From Pseudomonas graminis (GTDB lineage Bacteria; Pseudomonadota; Gammaproteobacteria; Pseudomonadales; Pseudomonadaceae), in the NCBI RefSeq assembly GCF_002093745.1, contig NZ_MTSB01000008.1, forward strand, positions 62,001 to 126,000: DNA of 64,000 nt, written 5' to 3'. The translations under genes were made by a program, and so were the position numbers. Within the stretch, counting starts at the first letter, position 1. The number at the start of each line of letters is the position of its first letter. The notes under the pieces were generated by a model. That model worked only from the letters and a program-made list of their open reading frames with translations. It was not told where the DNA came from and did not search any database. Below are positions 42,449 through 49,942 of this stretch, one piece after another.

Positions 42449-43249
42449 ATGACCATGACTTTTTCAGAACTGATCGACGCAACCCGTGACAACCCGCTCT
42501 CCGTGACCATTCCCGCCGAATGGTCGCAGGGCCGCGCCTGCTTTGGCGGGCTCATGGCGGCGTTGACCTATGAAGCCATGCGTGCCCAGGTGCCGGATGG
42601 GCGGCCCATCCGCTCGCTGGCGATTACCTTCGTGGGGCCGGCCGAACCCGGTGTGCCGATTTCCTTTGAGGTCGACATCCTGCGTCATGGCAAGGCGGTG
42701 AGCCAGGTGTTGGGGCGCGCCATGCAAAACGGTCAGGTGATGACGCTGATACAGGGCAGCTTTGGTGCGTCGCGGGAGTCGATGATTAAGGTCGCCGCCG
42801 AGCCTGCGCCAAGCCTCAAACCTGTCGAACAGTGTCCCGAGCTGCCGTTTGTCAGCGGCCTGATGCCCGATTACATGCGCTTCATGGACATTCGCTGGGC
42901 GCTGGGCGGCATGCCGTTCAGCAATACGCAGTCCCCCGCCATTGGCGGCTATGTGCGACTTCGTGACGATGAAGCAACGCCAATGAGCGAGGCTCATATT
43001 CTGGCGCTGGTCGATACCTGGCCACCCGCCGTGTTGCCGCACCTGAACAAACCTGCGCCCGGCAGTTCGCTGACCTGGACCATCGAATTCGTGCAGCCGC
43101 AGCCCGCGCTCGACACCTTGCAGTGGTGCAGCTACCGCGCCGTCATCGAGCATGCCCGCGACGGTTATGGCCACACGGCGGCTGCGTTGTGGAGCCCTGA
43201 AGGTGCGTTGATCGCAATCAGTCGTCAGACCGTGACCGTTTTTGGCTGA
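42449..43249 (+). CDS. TesB-like acyl-CoA thioesterase family protein
   Basis: 266 residues, with start ATG at 42449 (another at 42455). Double hot-dog architecture: the first half contains WSQGRACFGGLMAALTYEAM and the helix-strand RPIRSLAITFVGP; the second half contains GYVRLRDDEATPMSEAHILALVDTWPPAV and the terminal SPEGALIAISRQTVTVFG. These match the TesB-like/4HBT_3 thioesterase family, which hydrolyses acyl-CoA esters in the cytoplasm; the substrate cannot be told. Its 3' end overlaps by 32 bp the convergent gene at 43218-43475. Confidence 0.88.
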   Translation: MTMTFSELIDATRDNPLSVTIPAEWSQGRACFGGLMAALTYEAMRAQVPDGRPIRSLAITFVGPAEPGVPISFEVDILRHGKAVSQVLGRAMQNGQVMTLIQGSFGASRESMIKVAAEPAPSLKPVEQCPELPFVSGLMPDYMRFMDIRWALGGMPFSNTQSPAIGGYVRLRDDEATPMSEAHILALVDTWPPAVLPHLNKPAPGSSLTWTIEFVQPQPALDTLQWCSYRAVIEHARDGYGHTAAALWSPEGALIAISRQTVTVFG

Positions 43250-43475
43250 GCCGTGCGGCGTCCTTTCGGTGAAAGCCCAGCGCCGCAACCATTCCGATCA
43301 CGCCGATGGCGCTCGACGAAAGGCTCTCTGAAAACAGGCCGTTCAAGATCAGCAGTGTCGCCAGGATAAACAGCGGCACGGCGATCAGGTACAGGGCCAC
43401 GCTGGTCGAATGCGCCTGATCGGCAGCGCGGTCATGCCACTGATTCATCTGCACATCGGAAAGTGGTTTGTTCAT
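43218..43475 (-). CDS. Small two-helix membrane protein of unknown function
   Basis: 85 residues. A polar N-terminus (MNKPLSDVQMNQWHDRAADQ) is followed by two hydrophobic segments (VALYLIAVPLFILATLLILN and SSSAIGVIGMVAALGF) and a basic C-terminus. No domain is recognised. It is convergent with and overlaps the thioesterase gene by 32 bp, and follows the chemoreceptor gene by 95 bp on the same strand. Pattern and codon use look like a real gene, but function cannot be suggested. Confidence 0.65.
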   Translation of the reverse strand: MNKPLSDVQMNQWHDRAADQAHSTSVALYLIAVPLFILATLLILNGLFSESLSSSAIGVIGMVAALGFHRKDAARLSQKRSRSDD

Positions 43476-43570
43476 CGTGCTGTCCTCTTCAACGCATCGT
43501 TCAATGCCTGAAGGATAGGCCTGAATGTCATGACTGACGAAGCAAGCCTGTCTATCGCCGCGATAGCCTG

Positions 43571-45046
43571 TTACAGCTTTAGCTGACCGACAGCGGTATT
43601 CAGCTCGCCCGCCAGGGTGGCGAGTTCAGCGCTGGTGCTGGCTGACTCCACGGTCTGGACCACGGTGCGCTCGGTGACATCCCGAATGCTCACCACCGCA
43701 CGGTTCATTTCTTCTGCAACCTGGCTCTGCTGCTGGGCCGCGACGGCGATTTGCGTATTGCTTTCGCGCATCTGCGCCACCGCACCGGCGATGGCGGCGA
43801 GCGCCTCGCCAGCTTCTCTGGCCTGCTGCACGCATTCATCGGCCTTGAGCGAGCTGTCCTGCATGAAGTCCACGGCGTCGCGAGTGCCGCTCTGCAGGGT
43901 CGACACCATGCTGGTGATTTCATCGGTGGAGGTCTGCACCCGTTTGGCCAGATTGCGGACTTCGTCGGCCACCACGGCGAACCCCCGGCCCATTTCCCCG
44001 GCGCGTGCGGCTTCGATGGCGGCATTCAGGGCCAGCAGGTTGGTCTGTTCGGCAATGCTGTGGATCACATTGACCACGCTGTTGATCTTCTGGCTGTCCT
44101 CGGCCATGCGTTGAATCATCTCGGCCGTCTGCTGAACGCCGCTGGAAAGCCCGGCGATGGAGACCTGCACGCGGTCGACCACCGCCTTGCCGCTGCCTGC
44201 CAGTGCATCGGCCGTCTGCGACTGGTCGCGGGTGGTGCTGGCGTGTTGGGCGATGTGATGGACCGTGGCCGTCATTTCATTGATGGCGGTCGCGACCTGA
44301 TCGGTCTCGCTTTGCTGGCCGAGCATGCCCTGACGCACGTCCTTCATGCCCGCCGCCAGTTGGGCCGCGCCCAGATCAAGGCGTCCGGCGGTTTGCGAAA
44401 CGGTATTGACCACGCGCTGATACCCAGCCTGCATGGCGTTGAATGCCTTGGCCATCTGCCCGACTTCGTCGTCACTGCGATTGACGACACGCGCCGACAG
44501 GTCACCGGTCTTTTCGACGTGCAGCATCACGTCTTTGAGTGCGTTGAGCTGGCTGAGCAGAAAGCGGATCAGCAACTGCGATGCGCAGAGCATCAGCATC
44601 ATCAGCATGAAAACGACAACCGCGTAATGCGCGAAGCGAGCCTGAAGTGTCTCCATGAAGCTCGGAGTAAAGACCAGCACCGCCACTTGCTGTCCGTTGC
44701 TGGCGGATACGATTTGAGCACCGCTCAGCAAGCGGTCGCCCAGCCGTTTGTCCAGTGAAACCCAGCCACCGGCGCTCGCCAGTGCCGGCAAAGAGACCCC
44801 GTTCAGTTCCGGTGTCTGGCCTTTGGCGTAGACGAGCAGTGCATCACTCGGGGTCAACGGTTTTTCAGCCGGCCAGGCGGCCAGCAGGCGAGCCTGCACG
44901 TACGCAGCCTCGCGTGACGTCTCGGCGCGAGCCTGTTGTTCCAGGTGCAGGGCGTAAAGCACCAGCAACAGGGTGGTGACGAACGCGACCGCGTTGACGG
45001 CCCAGAATTTGTATTTCAGTGACAGGTTGCCAAGCCATGAGCCCAT
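43571..45046 (-). CDS. Methyl-accepting chemotaxis protein
   Basis: 491 residues. Transmembrane helix 1 is at about 12-32 ([20 protein letters not shown]), a small periplasmic sensor region (about 110 residues) follows, helix 2 is at about 142-165 ([20 protein letters not shown]), then a HAMP domain ([21 protein letters not shown]) and the signalling hairpin with the invariant tip [27 protein letters not shown] (central part, [20 protein letters not shown]). The periplasmic part is short and does not match a recognised ligand-binding family, so the stimulus is unknown. It would signal through CheW/CheA to the flagellar motor. Confidence 0.93.
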   Translation of the reverse strand: MGSWLGNLSLKYKFWAVNAVAFVTTLLLVLYALHLEQQARAETSREAAYVQARLLAAWPAEKPLTPSDALLVYAKGQTPELNGVSLPALASAGGWVSLDKRLGDRLLSGAQIVSASNGQQVAVLVFTPSFMETLQARFAHYAVVVFMLMMLMLCASQLLIRFLLSQLNALKDVMLHVEKTGDLSARVVNRSDDEVGQMAKAFNAMQAGYQRVVNTVSQTAGRLDLGAAQLAAGMKDVRQGMLGQQSETDQVATAINEMTATVHHIAQHASTTRDQSQTADALAGSGKAVVDRVQVSIAGLSSGVQQTAEMIQRMAEDSQKINSVVNVIHSIAEQTNLLALNAAIEAARAGEMGRGFAVVADEVRNLAKRVQTSTDEITSMVSTLQSGTRDAVDFMQDSSLKADECVQQAREAGEALAAIAGAVAQMRESNTQIAVAAQQQSQVAEEMNRAVVSIRDVTERTVVQTVESASTSAELATLAGELNTAVGQLKL

Positions 45047-45130
45047 GAGAGGTCTTCTTTGATGATCGTGTGAGATAGCAGCAAGGTGCCATCACGATGC
45101 CTCATCCATCAAAGTGCCTCTTGATGCGGA

Positions 45131-45967
45131 TCAAGAAAGCGGCAGATTTTCACCGACTGTCGATTCCACCGTTGGCAAACCGAAAAATGCCCGGGCGCAG
45201 GCGGTGCTGTGTCGCGCCAGGTCTTCCTGACTTTCACCGCGGTGCAGGGCCACTTCGCGCAGCACTTCAGGCAGGTACGCGGGTTCATTGCGACCGTTCT
45301 TCGGCTTCGGACGCAGGCTGCGGGGCAGAAGATAGGGCGCGTCACTCTCCAGCATCAGCCGACCGCGGGGGATATTGCCCACCAGCGCATGCAGATGCGT
45401 GCCGCGCCGTTCGTCGCAGATCCAGCCGGTAAGGCCGATGTGCAGGTCCATGTCCAGATAACTGAACAGCGCGGCGCGCTCGCCTGTAAAGCAATGCACC
45501 ACCGCAGCGGGCAGTCGGTCGCGGTAGTCGCGCAGGATTTCCAGCAGGCGCTGATTGGCGTCGCGCTCATGCAGAAACACAGGCAATTGCAGCTCCACGG
45601 CCAGTGCCAGATGGGCTTCCAGGACCTTTTCCTGCTGGGGACGAGGGGAAAAGTCGCGGTTGAAATCCAGCCCGCATTCGCCTACCGCGCGAACGCGATT
45701 TTCCTTGAGCAGGGCATGCAACTGTTTCTCGCTGTCAGCGGTCCAATCGCTCGCTGAGTGCGGGTGAATGCCTGCCGTGCAGAACAACTGTTGCGCGCTT
45801 TCATCGAACTCGTGACACAGCTGCAAGGCCTGTTCACTGCCCTCGACGCTGGTACCGGTCACCACCAGCTGCGAGACGCCTGCGGCATAGGCCCGGTCGA
45901 GTACCGCCTGTCGCTGGGACGCGAAGCTTGCGTTGGTCAGATTGACGCCGATGTCGATGAGTTGCAT
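45131..45967 (-). CDS. tatD: TatD-family metal-dependent DNase
   Basis: 278 residues. It aligns along its length with E. coli TatD as I remember it: [15 protein letters not shown] (TatD proper has DIGVNLT where other paralogues have DxHxH), [85 protein letters not shown]. The metal-binding residues Glu, His, His and Asp are present in these motifs. The enzyme is a magnesium-dependent 3'-5' exonuclease acting in the cytoplasm; it is not required for Tat transport. It stands alone here. Confidence 0.93.
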   Translation of the reverse strand: MQLIDIGVNLTNASFASQRQAVLDRAYAAGVSQLVVTGTSVEGSEQALQLCHEFDESAQQLFCTAGIHPHSASDWTADSEKQLHALLKENRVRAVGECGLDFNRDFSPRPQQEKVLEAHLALAVELQLPVFLHERDANQRLLEILRDYRDRLPAAVVHCFTGERAALFSYLDMDLHIGLTGWICDERRGTHLHALVGNIPRGRLMLESDAPYLLPRSLRPKPKNGRNEPAYLPEVLREVALHRGESQEDLARHSTACARAFFGLPTVESTVGENLPLS

Positions 45968-46147
45968 GGTGCTACCTCCGCCTCAAGGCCGCCGAGCATA
46001 CCAGAGCTACGGCTACAAGAAGAAAAGGCAGGGTATTCAATACATTGAGTGTGAACGCTCACCGATGTCCTTCGCTGTTCGATGCTGCTGCGTGACTAAC
46101 GACTTTCTTTTTCCTGTTTCTTTTCCGGCATTGCCCGGGGTAAACGA

Positions 46148-47569
46148 ATGATCCGATCCGCGCTTGTGTCCGTCATGTGCCTTTTACCGCTGCTGCCCCT
46201 GCACGCCTCCGCGCGTCAGACAGGTCCCGAGGCGGTGCAGCACAACACTCAAGTGCGCGACCTGCCGGCCATCCGCAGCAGTAAAGTGCTGCGGGTGCTG
46301 GTCAACCAGAGTCGAAACAGCTCGGGCGACGTCAAGGGGCAGGAGATCGGGGTCGAGTACCATCGTCTTGAGGCGTTCGAGCAATACCTCAACAGCCATG
46401 CCCGCGATGGCCGGAAAGTGACGTTCAAAGTCATCCCCAAAGCCAAGAATCAGTTGCTGAGTGCCTTGCAGCGCGGCGAGGGTGACCTGATCGCGCCCGG
46501 CGAGCTGCTGGATGTCAGCGACGCCAAAGGTGTTCAGGCCAGCGCCCCCATCATTCATGACGTGCCGTTGGTCTTGGTGGGGGTTCGCGGTCAGCGCAGC
46601 CTGCGCCGGGTGGACCAGTTGTCGGGGCGGACGCTAAGCCTGCCCACCGGCAGTGCCGCCGACGAAGCTCTGCATCAGGTCAACCGGCAACTGGAACTGC
46701 GCAAGCTGCCGTTGGCGAAAATCGAATGGGTCGATCCCACGCTGGCGGTCGAAGACGTGCTGGAGATGGTCCAGGCCGGTATTTATCCGATGACACTGGT
46801 CGAACAGCCCATCGCCGAACGCTGGGCCAGGATCATGCCCAAATTGCGCATAGACCGTGACCTGACGTTGCAGACGCATGGCGATATCAGTTGGTTCGTG
46901 CGTGATAACGCGACCCAGCTTCGCGCCAGCGTGGACGACTTTCTGAAAGGCTACACACCCTCCGCCCAGCATGATCTGGCCTTCGAGAAGGCGTACCGGA
47001 ACACCTTCAAGGTCAATAACCCACTGGTGCGCAACAACCTGCAGCGTCTTGAACAGTTGCGTCCGATGCTGCAACGCCACGCCGATGCGCAGGGCATGGA
47101 CTGGCTGGACCTGGCGGCGCTGGCGTTCAAAGAGTCAAAGCTCGACCCGACCGCCAAAGGCAGTGGCGGTGCGACGGGGCTGCTGCAGATCACGCCGTCG
47201 GCGGCGAAACGGGTAGGCGTACAGAATATTCAGAGCGCCGACGACAATATCCGCGCAGGCTCGCGGTACATGGCGCTGATCCAGCGCAAGTATTTCGCCA
47301 GTAACAAGGTCAACGAACGCGAGCGGATGGCTTTTGTGATGGCGGCCTACAACCTGGGGCCAGAACGCGTACAAGGCATGCGCGAGGAAGCACGGCGGCG
47401 CGGGCTCAACCCGAATCAGTGGTTCTTCCAGACCGAGCGTGTGGCGATGGAGCAGGGCGGTGCCAACGTGGTCGCGTTCGTCAACAGTGTAAACAAATAC
47501 TACCTGGCGTTCGACCGCGAGCGGGACTCGCTGGAAAAGGGCGGTACGGCCACGGCGGTGAAACGTTGA
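46148..47569 (+). CDS. MltF-like membrane-bound lytic transglycosylase
   Basis: 473 residues with a signal peptide (MIRSALVSVMCLLPLLPLHASA). Residues about 45-285 are a periplasmic solute-binding type 3 domain (LRVLVNQSRN, GEGDLIAPGELLDVS, LSLPTGSAADEAL). Residues about 310-440 are a lytic transglycosylase SLT domain with catalytic glutamate in ALAFKESKLDPTAKGSGGATGLLQI and the motif VMAAYNLGPERV. It cleaves murein with formation of 1,6-anhydro-N-acetylmuramic acid. The domain order equals MltF, although the overall similarity is to the shorter paralogue type. A lipobox is not evident, so it may be soluble in the periplasm. Confidence 0.9.
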   Translation: MIRSALVSVMCLLPLLPLHASARQTGPEAVQHNTQVRDLPAIRSSKVLRVLVNQSRNSSGDVKGQEIGVEYHRLEAFEQYLNSHARDGRKVTFKVIPKAKNQLLSALQRGEGDLIAPGELLDVSDAKGVQASAPIIHDVPLVLVGVRGQRSLRRVDQLSGRTLSLPTGSAADEALHQVNRQLELRKLPLAKIEWVDPTLAVEDVLEMVQAGIYPMTLVEQPIAERWARIMPKLRIDRDLTLQTHGDISWFVRDNATQLRASVDDFLKGYTPSAQHDLAFEKAYRNTFKVNNPLVRNNLQRLEQLRPMLQRHADAQGMDWLDLAALAFKESKLDPTAKGSGGATGLLQITPSAAKRVGVQNIQSADDNIRAGSRYMALIQRKYFASNKVNERERMAFVMAAYNLGPERVQGMREEARRRGLNPNQWFFQTERVAMEQGGANVVAFVNSVNKYYLAFDRERDSLEKGGTATAVKR

Positions 47570-47675
47570 TTATCGAATTATTCGATGCGTATGTGCCGTT
47601 ATTTGCGGTTTTCGCATGAGTATATTTGATTATGATGGCGCCATTCCCGCCTCATCACTTTCGGAATCACCTCAC

Positions 47676-48107
47676 ATGAACACATTCATTCGCTCGATCC
47701 TCACCACACGTGCCGGTTACGGCCTGACCCTCCTGCGCGTCATTGTTGGCGTCACCTTCATCGCCCACGGCAGTCAGAAACTGTTCGGTGCATTCGGAGG
47801 CTACGGCCTGGAGGGTACGGCGCAGTACATGGAGAGCCTTGGCCTGACGCCGGGTTACCTGATGGCCTTGATGTCTGGCAGCGCCGAGTTCTTTGGCGGC
47901 CTGGGTCTGCTGGTCGGGCTGCTGGCCCGTCCGGCTGCCGCGCTGGTCATCGTCCTGTTGCTGGTGGCGATTTTCACGGTCCACATCCACAACGGATTCT
48001 TCATGGCCAACAACGGCTATGAATATGCACTGGCCTTGCTCGGTGGCGCTGTTGCAGTGCTGATCGAAGGTGCAGGCAAGCTGTCGCTTGACCGCATGAT
48101 CGCATGA
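47676..48107 (+). CDS. DoxX-family inner-membrane protein
   Basis: 143 residues from the ATG at 47676 (MNTFIRSILTTRAGYG); an upstream in-frame start at 47616 adds 20 unlikely residues. Four transmembrane helices with DoxX motifs: TLLRVIVGVTFIAHGSQKLFG in the first helix, then GYLMALMSGSAEFFGGLGLLVGLLARPAA, and HIHNGFFMANNGYEYALALLGG. DoxX-like proteins are membrane components linked to thiol or redox stress; the exact role is unknown. A hairpin terminator follows at 48138-48162. Confidence 0.88.
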   Translation: MNTFIRSILTTRAGYGLTLLRVIVGVTFIAHGSQKLFGAFGGYGLEGTAQYMESLGLTPGYLMALMSGSAEFFGGLGLLVGLLARPAAALVIVLLLVAIFTVHIHNGFFMANNGYEYALALLGGAVAVLIEGAGKLSLDRMIA

Positions 48108-48137
48108 TCGCTCGGTAACCGGCTACGCTTGTTCTGC

Positions 48138-48162
48138 AAGGCCTGCCTTTTCGGCGGGCCTT
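48138..48162 (+). terminator. Terminator after the DoxX gene
   Basis: AAGGCCTGCC-TTTTC-GGCGGGCCTT is a 10-bp stem with one G-T pair and a 5-base loop, starting 31 bp after the stop codon. A short T-rich tract (TTGTGCGTTT) follows. Confidence 0.55.
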
Positions 48163-48362
48163 GTGCGTTTGCAGGCCTGTGCCACGGATGACAATTGACA
48201 ATGAATGGGGCGTTTCTCTAGGATGCGTGCTCAAGCGCCGATTTAACAACTACTTGCGGGGCGCCTGGCAAGGCTCGTGTCTTGTCGAAATACCGCTAAA
48301 ACGTTGGTTCGGTGTTGCCTCTCACCGCTGCCCAGCGGATCTTGCGAGGCAGAGAAAAAACC

Positions 48363-48671
48363 ATGAACAACCTGCGCCCCCTCATTCGTCTTTCCCCGAT
48401 CAGTACGGTCTTGTCGCGCAAGAATCCGAAAATCCTGCTGAGCGGCTCTCATCAGCCTACCTTGTTGCGCTACCTCGATGGCTGGCCTCGTCGGCGTGGC
48501 GGTTCCTGCGCGTTTCTGATCCAGTTTGTCGAACCTCATCAATCGCTAAGCCACTTTGCCAACGATCAGTTCGACCTGGCGGTGGTGCAATCGCCGCGAG
48601 CGGACGACGTCGATCAGGTTATTCGTGACCTGACGCGCATTGCTCGCCAAGGGCTGATTACGCTGGGCTGA
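48363..48671 (+). CDS. Small conserved protein (DUF6231-like)
   Basis: 102 residues from the ATG at 48363. The sequence (PKILLSGSHQPTLLRYLDGW, CAFLIQFVEPHQSLSHFANDQFDLAVV, IRDLTRIARQGLITL) has the alternation of strands and helices of a degenerate Rossmann or methyltransferase-like fold with no cofactor motif. Small proteins of this type are conserved in Pseudomonas; I recall them as DUF6231 but cannot confirm. Function unknown. Confidence 0.7.
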   Translation: MNNLRPLIRLSPISTVLSRKNPKILLSGSHQPTLLRYLDGWPRRRGGSCAFLIQFVEPHQSLSHFANDQFDLAVVQSPRADDVDQVIRDLTRIARQGLITLG

Positions 48672-48775
48672 TACCGCGTGTACACCTCATCGCAATAGAA
48701 GGCATATTGCTGGCCCCCGCCGTTACAACCAGCAGGCAAAATCGCCGCCTTATCAAAGGATTAGGTGGTGTCCGC

Positions 48776-49105
48776 ATGCGTTTGGTTTATTGTGCTCTGG
48801 CGTGCTTGACGCTGTCCGGACTGGCTTTTTCCGCTCAGGCCAGAAACGCTACCGAAAACGAGCGTTATCTGTGCCGTTGGGGTTCGACCATTGCCGGCGG
48901 TGCGCAGGCTTCCAAGTTATCGGGCGTTACGCGCTACGGGGCGCGGCAGAAGCTTCAGGCGCGCAAATTCGCCAAACAGTGGATGCGGCCAATGGCATTG
49001 CGCATCACCGAACAGACCTACGACAGCGAGTCGCGGTTGAAGCCGGACGCGGTCAGCAAGGTTTATTACGAAGGCTGTATCCAGCACGAGGTGGCGCGTC
49101 GGTAA
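48776..49105 (+). CDS. Small exported protein of unknown function
   Basis: 109 residues from the ATG at 48776; GGATTAGGTGG lies upstream. It begins with a clear Sec signal peptide (MRLVYCALACLTLSGLAFSAQA) and has a basic mature part with two cysteines (YLCRWG, YEGCIQ) that could pair in the periplasm. I recognise no family. It precedes greB by 47 bp in the same direction and may be co-transcribed. Confidence 0.7.
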   Translation: MRLVYCALACLTLSGLAFSAQARNATENERYLCRWGSTIAGGAQASKLSGVTRYGARQKLQARKFAKQWMRPMALRITEQTYDSESRLKPDAVSKVYYEGCIQHEVARR

Positions 49106-49152
49106 CGTTCGACCGCCCTTTGAATTGATGTCTACAGGGCCGGAGAAGCGTC

Positions 49153-49626
49153 TTGAGTACAAAGATCATCACCAGGGACGGGCATGAAGCCCTGAAGAAA
49201 GAACTCGATTACCTGTGGCGAGAGCACCGGCCCGACATCACCCAGAAAGTCGCCTGGGCGGCGTCGCTGGGTGACCGCAGTGAAAACGCGGATTATCAAT
49301 ACAACAAAAAGCTGCTGCGCGAGATCGACCGTCGCGTGCGCTACCTGCGCAAGCGCCTTGAAGACATGCGCGTGGTTGAGTATTCGCCTGAACAGGAAGG
49401 GCGGGTGTTTTTCGGTGCCTGGGTCGAGATTGAAAACGAAGCAGGCGACCTGAAGACATTCCGCATCGTCGGCTACGACGAGATCTATGGCCGCAATGAC
49501 TACATCTCCATCGACTCCCCGATGGCCCGTGCCCTGTTGAAAAAGGAAGTCGGCGACGAGGTGCTGGTCAACACACCGGAGGGCGAGAAGCTCTGGTTTG
49601 TGAATTCGATTGTTTATGAGAAGTGA
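49153..49626 (+). CDS. greB: Transcript cleavage/elongation factor GreB
   Basis: 157 residues with a TTG start at 49153 and GGAG 7 bp upstream. Residues 1-75 form the N-terminal coiled-coil that reaches into the RNA polymerase secondary channel, with the acidic tip GDRSENADYQYNKK. Residues about 80-157 form the FKBP-like C-terminal domain (VFFGAWVEIENEAGDLKTFRIVGYDE...ISIDSPMARALLKKEVGDEV). The basic patch and the 'WREHRPDITQKVAWAASLG' segment fit GreB rather than GreA. It stimulates hydrolysis of backtracked RNA. Confidence 0.95.
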   Translation: MSTKIITRDGHEALKKELDYLWREHRPDITQKVAWAASLGDRSENADYQYNKKLLREIDRRVRYLRKRLEDMRVVEYSPEQEGRVFFGAWVEIENEAGDLKTFRIVGYDEIYGRNDYISIDSPMARALLKKEVGDEVLVNTPEGEKLWFVNSIVYEK

Positions 49627-49942
49627 GGCTGGACGCAGAGCGTTCGGAACTGCCGCGCCGACTGCGTCGGTACGACAATCAATGTTGTGCTACCAGGCAG
49701 TTGTCACAGAAATGCTTTTGATGTGCTTTTCAATCACGATGGCACTGACGACGCAGATTGCGACGTCAGTGTCAGGGCGAAGGAACCCGACGAAGTCGGG
49801 CCGGAAACGGAGCCGGGATTTTGCTTACTTTGATCCTTCAAAGTCAGTCGCCGAGGGGCGAAAAGGTGACTCAAGTCGAGCCAGAATCTCACTGAGTCGC
49901 AAAACCGACGTGTGAGGCAGGAGCACCGTCCAGCTTCTAGCC
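49627..49942. other. Gap after greB with dispersed repeats
   Basis: 316 bp between greB and the convergent permease gene, without a gene. It starts with a REP-like GGACGCAGAGCGTTCGGAACTGC at 49631, then the dispersed element at 49721-49803, and then a repeat-like stretch ending near 49915 (TTTGCTTACTTTGATCC...). Open frames across it have no ribosome binding site and no typical codon use. Confidence 0.6.
49721..49803 (+). repeat. Dispersed intergenic repeat, copy 1
   Basis: This stretch (ATGTGCTTTT...ACTGACGA...CAGGGCGAAGGAAC...GACGAAGTCGGGCC) recurs with changes at 55327-55417. It contains an inverted pair ACTGACG/CGTCAGT around CGCAGATTG. Both copies lie downstream of a GGACGC-type REP, so the two form a composite element. 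Confidence 0.65.

Noticed and set aside
49610..49915. 101-codon open frame after greB
   Set aside because: Lies in dispersed intergenic repeats, starts inside greB, and reads as a repeat-derived peptide.
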